Below, one piece after another: positions 55,490-64,000 of a stretch of 64,000 nucleotides of DNA. Below the pieces are notes generated by a model, which did not search any database, was not told where the DNA came from, and saw nothing but the letters and a program-made list of their open reading frames with translations. Source of the DNA: Streptomyces griseiscabiei (lineage in GTDB: Bacteria > Actinomycetota > Actinomycetes > Streptomycetales > Streptomycetaceae); assembly GCF_020010925.1 (NCBI RefSeq), contig NZ_JAGJBZ010000002.1, forward strand, positions 806,001-870,000, written 5' to 3'. The translations under genes and the position numbers were made by a program. Position 1 is the stretch's first letter. The number at the start of each line of letters is the position of its first letter.

Positions 55490-56715
55490 CCACCGCGACC
55501 GCCCCCGCCGTCCCCGGCCTCCACATGCCACCCCGCCTCCTCGCCCCGGGCGGCACCCCGGCCGACCACACCACCCACGAACAGCGCTACGGCCCCCTGA
55601 CCTCCCTCACCCCCGACGACCTGCTGCGCGTCACCGCCGAGTCCGGCCTGACCGGCAGGGGCGGCGCCGCCTTCCCCACGTACCGCAAACTCGCCTCGGT
55701 CGCCGAGGCGGGCCGCCGCACCGGCCGTACGCCCGTGGTCGTCGCCAACGGCTCCGAGGGCGAACCGGCCAGCGCCAAGGACAAGACGCTGCTGCGCCTG
55801 TCACCTCACCTGGTCCTGGACGGCCTCCGCCTGGCCGCCGAGGCGACGGGCGCGGGGGAGGCGTACCTCGCGGTGGAGGAAGACGCGGCGCACCTGGAGG
55901 CCGCGGTGGCCGAACGCCGCGACCCCATCCCCGTACGTGTCGTCCGTGTCCCCCGGCGGTTCCTGTCCGGCGAGTCCTCGGCCCTCACCCAGCACCTGAA
56001 GGGCCGGGCCGCCCTGCCCCGCCACCAGAACCCCCCGGTCCGCGCACAGGGCGTGCACCGCGCCCCCACCCTCGTCCAGAACGTCGAGACCCTCGCCCAC
56101 CTGGCCCTGATCGCCCGCTACGGCCCCGACTGGTACCGCTCGGCCGGCACCCCCGCCGAACCCGGCAGCGTCCTGTGCACCCTCCACGTCCCCGGCCACA
56201 CCCCCCGAGTCGTGGAGGCCCCCTACGGAATGCCCCTGCACCGCCTGCTCCCCCTGCACGGCACGAGCGCGATCCTCGTCGGCGGCTACCACGGCACCTG
56301 GATCCCGACCCGCCAGGCCGCCCAACTCACCCTCGGCACAACCCACTTGGGAGCCGGAGTCCTCGCCGCCCTCCCCGCCGACCGCTGCGGCCTCGCCGAG
56401 ACGGCCCGGGTCCTGCGCTACCTGGCCCTGCAGTCGGCGGGACAGTGCGGCCCCTGCCTCAACGGCCTGCCCCGCATCGCCGCCGCCTTCCGGACCCTGG
56501 CCACCCCCGGCCCCCAGGGCACCACCCGCACCGACATCGCCCGCTGGGCCGGCCTGGTGGAAGGCCGAGGCGCCTGCCACCACCCCGACGGCACGGTCCG
56601 CCTGGTCCGCAGCGCCCTGACGACCTTCGCCCCCGAACTGGACGCCCACGCCCGGGGCCACTGCACGGCCACGAACCACACCCCCGTCCTGCCGGTCCCC
56701 GAGAACGAGAGCTGA
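55486..56715 (+). CDS. NuoF-like NADH-binding flavo-iron-sulfur protein
   Basis: A 409-residue soluble protein homologous to the 51-kDa subunit of complex I. The glycine-rich loop GRGGAAFPTYRKL (58-70) and NGSEGEPASAKDK (88-100) bind NADH and FMN. A SLBB-like middle domain follows. The iron-sulfur region reads SAGQCGPCLNG (C321, C324) with a further cysteine at C364, so the first cysteine of the usual four-cysteine N3 site is replaced by alanine. Further C-terminal C393 could substitute. It probably oxidises NAD(P)H and passes electrons to the adjacent ferredoxin. The start overlaps the cytochrome stop by four bases. Confidence 0.82.
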   Translation: MTTATAPAVPGLHMPPRLLAPGGTPADHTTHEQRYGPLTSLTPDDLLRVTAESGLTGRGGAAFPTYRKLASVAEAGRRTGRTPVVVANGSEGEPASAKDKTLLRLSPHLVLDGLRLAAEATGAGEAYLAVEEDAAHLEAAVAERRDPIPVRVVRVPRRFLSGESSALTQHLKGRAALPRHQNPPVRAQGVHRAPTLVQNVETLAHLALIARYGPDWYRSAGTPAEPGSVLCTLHVPGHTPRVVEAPYGMPLHRLLPLHGTSAILVGGYHGTWIPTRQAAQLTLGTTHLGAGVLAALPADRCGLAETARVLRYLALQSAGQCGPCLNGLPRIAAAFRTLATPGPQGTTRTDIARWAGLVEGRGACHHPDGTVRLVRSALTTFAPELDAHARGHCTATNHTPVLPVPENES

Positions 56716-56719
56716 CCCG

Positions 56720-56935
56720 ATGACCACCACCCCCACGGCCCCGACCCTCGCCGTCGACTGGACCGCCTGCCAGGCCCACGGCCTCTGCGCGGAACTCCTC
56801 CCCGACCACATGGAGCCGGACGAGTGGGGCTACCCGATCGTCGCGGACGGCCCGATCCCGAGAGCGGCCCTGAAACGAGCGAAGCGAGCGGCGGCCGACT
56901 GCCCGGCGCTGGCTCTGCGATTGAACGCCGGGTAA
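56720..56935 (+). CDS. Small ferredoxin
   Basis: A 71-residue ferredoxin of the actinobacterial single-cluster type. Cysteines are C17, C23 and C61 (C-x5-C ... CP), consistent with a 3Fe-4S cluster. DWTACQAHGLCAELLP is typical. The ATG lies 4 bases after the NuoF-like stop. It is the last gene of the redox operon and is followed by the dispersed intergenic element. It would carry electrons to or from the NuoF-like protein. Confidence 0.88.
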   Translation: MTTTPTAPTLAVDWTACQAHGLCAELLPDHMEPDEWGYPIVADGPIPRAALKRAKRAAADCPALALRLNAG

Positions 56936-56955
56936 GGACAGCCCCGAGTCTTTGA

Positions 56956-56982
56956 GGGGCGCGGGGAACTGCGCGACCAGCC
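56956..56982 (+). repeat. Dispersed intergenic element after the ferredoxin gene
   Basis: A full copy of the conserved tail with core GCGCGGGGAACTGCGCGACC, lying between convergent genes. Confidence 0.7.
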
Positions 56983-57040
56983 ACGAACCACCGTCGCTGT
57001 CCGAACGCTCAGAACCGATTCAGCCCTTCAACTGCCCAGG

Positions 57041-57973
57041 TCAAAGCCACCCGGCGAACTCCAGCAACAACTCCGCGTCCCGAGGCCGCCCCACGCGCAG
57101 TGCCCGCACCCCCGACTCCACGGCCCGGAACAGCGTCCACCCCCGCAGCCGCTCCTGCTCCACGTCCAGCGACTCGGCCAGCTTCTTCACCCGCCGCCGA
57201 GTGATCGCCGCCCCCGACGGTGAAGCGATCAGATCCTCCACCCGGTCCCGTACCAGCCGAGCCAGATCGAAGGCACACTCGCCCACCACCGGATCCGGCC
57301 CCACGGCCAGCCACGGCAACCGCTCCCCGGCCAGTACCTTGCTCTGCCGGAAGGTGCCGTGCAGCAACCGCTCCTCGGGCGTGGAGGCCAGCAACTCCGC
57401 GCGTACCCCGAGGGCCGCGTCGACCAGCCCCCGCACCTCGGAGTCCTCCCCGGCGCCCGCCCGGAGGGCCTCCGCCTGCCGCTCCGTCCGCTCCGCCACG
57501 GTCTCGAAGACATGCGCCGCCGGCGGCTCCACCCACAGCCGCCGCAGCGTCCCCGCGGCCTCCAGCAGGGCCTTCGCCTCCGGCAGTGACCGCACCGACA
57601 GATCGGGGCGCAGCCGCTCCAGCAGCAGTACGCCATGGCTGTCCCCGGGGTTGAGCAGCTGCACCGCGCCCCGCCCGTCCCAGTGCGCGAGGGCCGCCCG
57701 CTCGGCCTCCGGCCGGGCCCGCTCGGGCGCCAGCTTGAGCACGGCGGGGGTGTCGTCGATCATCCGCACCAGCAGGACGAGACTGCTGCGGCCACCCGGG
57801 GCCTGTACCCGCTCCGCGGTCAACTCGCGTAGATCCACGGCCTGTTGAAGCAGCCCGGGGAGGGTTTCCAGCCACTCGCCGATCCCGTCACCGCCGTCCG
57901 GCCGCCGGGTCTCGGCGAGCGCCCGCACCAGCCGCTGCGGCGGTTCGAAGTCCTCGAAAGCCATGCGAGCCAT
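57041..57973 (-). CDS. Aminoglycoside phosphotransferase-fold protein lacking catalytic residues
   Basis: A 310-residue APH-fold protein. The ATP-lysine (K80 in AVLKLAP) and the surrounding fold are kept. The catalytic loop HGDxxxxN reads HGTFRQSKVL (205-214), with Thr for the catalytic Asp and Lys for the metal-binding Asn. The later metal-binding Asp (IDPxxxVGE) is Gly (AVGPDPVVGE). Kinase activity is thus unlikely, and a drug-resistance role is not supported. The rest of the gene looks intact, with ATG 57973 and AAGGGA 11 bases upstream. It is preceded on the same strand by the ferritin-like gene, 40 bases away. Confidence 0.85.
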   Translation of the reverse strand: MARMAFEDFEPPQRLVRALAETRRPDGGDGIGEWLETLPGLLQQAVDLRELTAERVQAPGGRSSLVLLVRMIDDTPAVLKLAPERARPEAERAALAHWDGRGAVQLLNPGDSHGVLLLERLRPDLSVRSLPEAKALLEAAGTLRRLWVEPPAAHVFETVAERTERQAEALRAGAGEDSEVRGLVDAALGVRAELLASTPEERLLHGTFRQSKVLAGERLPWLAVGPDPVVGECAFDLARLVRDRVEDLIASPSGAAITRRRVKKLAESLDVEQERLRGWTLFRAVESGVRALRVGRPRDAELLLEFAGWL

Positions 57974-58013
57974 GTGCGAGTGGTTCCCTTCCGGAGCGTG
58001 ATCAGGGCCGTGA

Positions 58014-58469
58014 TCAGGTGTGCGGTGTCGCCGACGGACCGGCGGCGGCCGTCCGCTCGGCGAGACCAGGGAAGGCTACGCTTGCGCCCCGCCACCGGAC
58101 CGCCCGCACCGCCGCTTCCCGCAGCGCCTCCGCCGCCGTGGCCCGCCGGGCACCCTCGGACGCCCGGACGAGATCCGAGTACACACCGGCCACCCGCTCC
58201 TCCAGCTCCGCGGCGAGGCGTGCGGCGGAGTCGGCATCGGACACCTGGAAGGGCAGGGAGTAGCCGGCCGCCGCCGCAGCGGGCTCGCCGCCCAGGTCCC
58301 GTACGGCCCGGGTGAGCTGGTCCCGGCGGGCCCGGTGCGCGTCGTACGCCTCCCGGGCCTCGCTCCGCCGGGCCTCGCCGATCTTCCCGCCGACGACGCC
58401 GTACCCGTACACGGCCGCGTGCTCGGCCCCGAGCGCCGCCTGTGCCGCCTTCAGTTCCCCGCCGCTCAC
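58014..58469 (-). CDS. Ferritin-like domain protein (DUF4439 type)
   Basis: A 151-residue, nearly all-helical protein (GELKAAQAALGAEHAAVYGYGVVGG, EAYDAHRARRDQLTRAVRDLGG, ARLAAELEERVAGVYSDLVRA). AEHAAVYGYG and AHRARRD match the DUF4439 family of actinobacterial ferritin-like proteins. Whether it binds metal is not clear from the sequence. The GTG start overlaps the lipoprotein stop by four bases. The APH-fold gene follows. Confidence 0.75.
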   Translation of the reverse strand: MSGGELKAAQAALGAEHAAVYGYGVVGGKIGEARRSEAREAYDAHRARRDQLTRAVRDLGGEPAAAAAGYSLPFQVSDADSAARLAAELEERVAGVYSDLVRASEGARRATAAEALREAAVRAVRWRGASVAFPGLAERTAAAGPSATPHT

Positions 58470-59065
58470 TTCGCGCCCTCCGTCAGCATGTACGCGTGCC
58501 CGGCTCCCGCGGCGGCCACCGAGGCCATCAGCCGCGCGACCTCACCCGGCACGTCCAGCAACGCCTTGGCCCGCCGGTCGGCGAGCCCCCGCTCGGCGGC
58601 GGCCAGCTCGGAGAGGGCCGCCCTGGGGTCGCCGGGCACGGGGGAGGGCGAGGCGGAGGGGGAGGACGGGGAGGGCGAACCCGACGGGGACGACGGGGAA
58701 GCGCTCCCCGTTCCCTTGCCCGCCCCCTTCGCGCCCCCGAACGCCCTGGCGTGCCGTACGACCTCCGCCCGCAGCGGGGTCAGCAGCGCGGCCAGATCCG
58801 GATGGGCGGCCAGCACGAGGTCGTACCGCTCCACCAACCCCTCGCTGTCCCGTGCCACTCGCGCGCGTGTTCGCTCCACCTCCGACGCACCGCCCACGCC
58901 CCCGGACCCCTCACCCCCGGACGAGCACCCCACGAGCAGCCCCGCACCGGCGGCCCCGACGAGCAAACTCCTTCTGCGCGGCCCCGACGGGGCACGCGAC
59001 GGCAGGCTGAACGACACAGCAGACGTCCTAGGGGAGTCGTACGAACAAAGAAGCGGTGCGATCAC
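58466..59065 (-). CDS. Putative lipoprotein with helical domain
   Basis: A protein of up to 199 residues. A twin-arginine-like GPRRRSLLVG leads to lipobox LLVGC (about residue 47), so the mature protein is membrane-anchored outside. The mature part is helical with a Ser/Pro-rich linker (PSSPSGSPSPSSPSA) in the middle. The C-terminal helices resemble the adjacent ferritin-like protein. The start is uncertain; GTG 59065 is the longest and the first 28 residues are not typical of a signal peptide. Confidence 0.65.
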   Translation of the reverse strand: MIAPLLCSYDSPRTSAVSFSLPSRAPSGPRRRSLLVGAAGAGLLVGCSSGGEGSGGVGGASEVERTRARVARDSEGLVERYDLVLAAHPDLAALLTPLRAEVVRHARAFGGAKGAGKGTGSASPSSPSGSPSPSSPSASPSPVPGDPRAALSELAAAERGLADRRAKALLDVPGEVARLMASVAAAGAGHAYMLTEGAK

Positions 59066-59095
59066 CGTACCCGTGAAACGCGCCGTGGCCCGCTA

Positions 59096-59212
59096 GGACC
59101 TGCCCCGGGGGCGCGGGGAACTCGTGGACGGCAACACCCCGGTGGAGCGGCTACCCTTTGACCTGACACGCGCCCTACCCACAACAGCACACGCGGCCGA
59201 GGAGTCACCCGG
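59096..59212 (+). promoter_or_regulatory. rimP leader with truncated dispersed element
   Basis: A shortened copy of the intergenic element (GGGGGCGCGGGGAACT, 59107-59122) lies upstream of rimP. The remainder is presumably the rimP operon promoter; GGCTACCCTTTGACC contains a possible -10. I see nothing else. Confidence 0.4.
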
Positions 59213-59722
59213 ATGAGCACCACCCAGAGCGAGAGGCTGCGAGAACTGCTGGAACCGCTCGTACGCTCCCAGGGCCTCGATCTCGAAGAGATCGCAGTGG
59301 ACTCGGTCGGACGCAAGCGGGTGCTGCGCGTGGTCGTCGACTCGGACGAGGGCGCGGATCTGGACGCGGTCGCCGACGTCAGCCGCGCGCTCTCGGCCAC
59401 GCTGGACGAGACGGACGCGATGGGCCAGGCGGAGTACACCCTCGAAGTCGGTACGCCGGGCGCCGAGCGCGCCCTCACCGAGCACCGTCACTACCGCCGC
59501 GCCGTCGACCGCCTGGTGAAGTTCCAGCTCCGCGAGGACGGGGAACTGATCGCCAGAATCCTGACCGTGGACGACGAGGGCCTCGACCTCGAAGTGCCCG
59601 GCGTGAAGGGCCGCAAGGCCACCTCCCGCCGGCTCGCCTTCGACGCGATCGACAAGGCCCGCGTCCAGGTCGAGTTCAACCGCAAGGACAAGAAGGACAT
59701 GACGGAAGAGGAGGAGGCGTAG
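59213..59722 (+). CDS. rimP: Ribosome maturation factor RimP
   Basis: A 169-residue protein for 30S subunit maturation. The N-terminal domain contains [39 protein letters not shown], and [14 protein letters not shown] follows, both typical. It precedes nusA with a 2-base gap, the usual bacterial order. A GAGGAG-type site lies upstream of ATG 59213. Confidence 0.93.
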   Translation: MSTTQSERLRELLEPLVRSQGLDLEEIAVDSVGRKRVLRVVVDSDEGADLDAVADVSRALSATLDETDAMGQAEYTLEVGTPGAERALTEHRHYRRAVDRLVKFQLREDGELIARILTVDDEGLDLEVPGVKGRKATSRRLAFDAIDKARVQVEFNRKDKKDMTEEEEA

Positions 59723-59724
59723 CC

Positions 59725-60723
59725 GTGGACATCGACATGAGCGCCCTGCGGGGCTTGGTGCGGGAGAAGGAGATCTCCTTCGACCTGCTCGTCGAGGCGA
59801 TCGAGGCGGCCCTCCTCATCGCCTACCACCGCACCGAGGGAAGCCGCCGGCACGCGCGCGTGGAGCTCAACCGGGAGACCGGCCATGTGACCGTGTGGGC
59901 GAAGGAGGACCCCGAGGACCTGGAGGAGGGGCAGGAGGCACGCGCGTTCGACGACACCCCGTCGGACTTCGGGCGCATCGCCGCCACCACCGCCAAACAG
60001 GTGATCCTGCAGCGTCTGCGGGACGCCGAGGACGACGCGACGCTCGGCGAGTACGCCGGGCGTGAGGGCGACATCGTCACCGGAGTGGTCCAGCAGGGCC
60101 GCGACCCGAAGAACGTGCTCGTCGACATCGGCAAGCTGGAGGCCATCCTGCCCGTGCAGGAGCAGGTCCCCGGCGAGACCTACCAGCACGGCATGCGGCT
60201 CCGGTCGTATGTCGTCCGGGTGGCGAAGGGTGTCCGCGGCCCGTCCGTGACGCTCTCGCGCACCCACCCCAATCTGGTGAAGAAGCTCTTCGCGCTCGAA
60301 GTGCCGGAGATCGCCGACGGCTCCGTCGAGATCGCCGCCATCGCGCGCGAGGCCGGCCACCGCACCAAGATCGCCGTCCGCTCCACCCGCAGCGGTCTGA
60401 ACGCCAAGGGCGCCTGCATCGGCCCCATGGGCGGCCGGGTCCGCAATGTCATGGGCGAGCTGAACGGCGAGAAGATCGACATCGTCGACTGGTCGGACGA
60501 CCCGGCCGAGATGGTGGCGAACGCGCTCTCCCCGGCCCGGGTCTCCAAGGTCGAGGTGGTGGACCTCGCGGCCCGCTCCGCGCGCGTGACGGTGCCCGAC
60601 TACCAGCTGTCGCTGGCGATCGGCAAGGAGGGGCAGAACGCCCGCCTCGCCGCCCGCCTCACCGGCTGGCGGATCGACATCCGACCGGACACCGAACAGC
60701 CGTCGGAGCAGGCGTCCCAGTAG
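59725..60723 (+). CDS. nusA: Transcription termination/antitermination factor NusA
   Basis: A 332-residue NusA of the short actinobacterial form. The RNA polymerase-binding domain ([26 protein letters not shown]) comes first, then S1 ([22 protein letters not shown]), then two KH domains ([26 protein letters not shown] and [25 protein letters not shown]). The C-terminal acidic repeats of E. coli NusA are absent, as expected here. GTG 59725 has GAGGAGG 7 bases upstream. Stop is followed by a 137-base gap to ylxR. Confidence 0.95.
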   Translation: MDIDMSALRGLVREKEISFDLLVEAIEAALLIAYHRTEGSRRHARVELNRETGHVTVWAKEDPEDLEEGQEARAFDDTPSDFGRIAATTAKQVILQRLRDAEDDATLGEYAGREGDIVTGVVQQGRDPKNVLVDIGKLEAILPVQEQVPGETYQHGMRLRSYVVRVAKGVRGPSVTLSRTHPNLVKKLFALEVPEIADGSVEIAAIAREAGHRTKIAVRSTRSGLNAKGACIGPMGGRVRNVMGELNGEKIDIVDWSDDPAEMVANALSPARVSKVEVVDLAARSARVTVPDYQLSLAIGKEGQNARLAARLTGWRIDIRPDTEQPSEQASQ

Positions 60724-60860
60724 GTGTCGCAGCAGGCGTCACGGCGGGCAGGGAATAGATCCAGGCCGCGGGTCGCTTAGATCACGTCAGTTATATGCGC
60801 GGCAACTGTTCGATTCTTGCCCCAAAGGGGTGAGGTCGCTGCGGGGAGGTAGACTTAGCG

Positions 60861-61157
60861 GTGTCTGGCCGGACGCGTGCCCGCGCATGCCCTGAACGCA
60901 CCTGTGTGGGGTGCAGGCAGCGAGCGGCCAAGACCGAACTGCTGCGCGTCGTGGCGGTCGAGGACGAATGCGTCCCCGATCCTCGCGGTACGCTGCCCGG
61001 CCGGGGTGCGTACATACACCCCGTTCAGGTCTGTCTCGACCTGGGTGTACGCCGCCGGGCGTTCACGCGGGCGCTGCGCGCCCCGGGAGCGCTCGACACA
61101 AAGGCGTTGCGCCGATACGTGGAGCAGACAACAGTTGCCGAACAGGCAACACCGTAA
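60861..61157 (+). CDS. ylxR: YlxR-family RNA-binding protein (DUF448)
   Basis: A 98-residue basic protein. RTCVGCRQRAAKTELLRVV and GRGAYIHPVQVCLDLGVRRRAFTRALR are the family signature. It is found between nusA and infB in most actinobacteria. The GTG at 60861 has GGGGAGG 12 bases upstream. The role is RNA- or nucleoid-related and not settled. Confidence 0.9.
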   Translation: MSGRTRARACPERTCVGCRQRAAKTELLRVVAVEDECVPDPRGTLPGRGAYIHPVQVCLDLGVRRRAFTRALRAPGALDTKALRRYVEQTTVAEQATP

Positions 61158-61270
61158 GACGTGTCGTACGGAGCCTCCGTGCGGCCCTGGTACCCCGCGA
61201 GTTGGAAGTAGGTCGAGATTGCGATGAGCACTCGATGAGCACGCGATGAGTACGCCCATGAAGTAGCGAC

Positions 61271-61290
61271 GGTCCGGACGCACCCGGACC
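61271..61290 (+). promoter_or_regulatory. Hairpin immediately upstream of the infB ribosome-binding site
   Basis: GGTCCGG at 61271-61277 pairs with CCGGACC at 61284-61290, followed by TAAAAAGGAG. It may affect infB translation or read-through from ylxR. Confidence 0.35.
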
Positions 61291-61304
61291 TAAAAAGGAG
61301 CGAA

Positions 61305-64000
<2,696 letters not shown>

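Noticed and set aside
57041..57973. Aminoglycoside resistance gene
   Set aside because: Catalytic Asp and metal-binding residues are missing, so phosphotransferase activity is unlikely.

Overview
The window is high-GC actinobacterial DNA and is almost certainly a Streptomyces chromosome. Coding is dense with strong third-position GC bias, GTG starts are common, secreted proteins carry twin-arginine or lipobox signals, and the dxr-rseP-ispG, proS and rimP-nusA-ylxR-infB blocks sit in the order known from streptomycete core chromosomes. I see no phage, insertion sequence, tRNA, rRNA or CRISPR array.

Layout. (1) 1-14.9 kb: polyamine uptake and breakdown. A PotD-PotA-PotB-PotC transporter (PotD cut by the window edge) is followed by a PuuB-like FAD oxidase, and further on GabT, a PucR regulator and an aldehyde dehydrogenase. 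A small hypothetical protein, a PAP2 phosphatase and a membrane-anchored P-loop ATPase are interspersed. (2) 15-27.5 kb and 39.7-42.9 kb: a locus that fits xyloglucan degradation. It has a secreted GH74 and GH12, an ABC importer without its own ATPase, and cytoplasmic GH42, GH3 and GH31 enzymes. These parts are tied together by a shared 14-bp palindrome TCGAAGCGCTTCGA, also found beside a LacI gene at 42 kb. (3) 27.5-37 kb: a second glycan system with a GH36 alpha-galactosidase, its own LacI regulator with TGTGACCGGTCACA sites, a second ATPase-less ABC importer and a secreted glycosidase with carbohydrate-binding modules. (4) 37-39.6 kb: a sulfotransferase-family protein and an AI-2E-family membrane protein. 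(5) 43.3-46 kb: an acyl-CoA dehydrogenase and a small secreted lamin-tail protein.

(6) 46-53.5 kb: the MEP isoprenoid genes dxr and ispG flanking a site-2 protease, two GNAT proteins and proS. (7) 53.6-56.9 kb: a compact redox operon of five overlapping or closely spaced genes: a tiny membrane-anchored Ser/Thr-rich protein ending in the flavinylation-type motif SGAS, ApbE flavin transferase, a four-histidine cytochrome b-like protein, a NuoF-like flavo-iron-sulfur protein and a ferredoxin. (8) 57-59.1 kb, minus strand: an APH-fold protein that has lost its catalytic residues, a ferritin-like protein and a lipoprotein. (9) 59.2-64 kb: rimP, nusA, ylxR and the 5' part of infB.

The items I consider most worth following are the minimal flavin-carrier candidate in the redox operon, the two-repressor glycan region with its clear operator sets, an orphan Zur-box-like palindrome between two convergent genes, a nine-copy 22-bp tandem array nested in a dispersed Streptomyces intergenic repeat, and the APH-fold pseudokinase. 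All functional statements are from reading sequence and motifs; no database search was possible.
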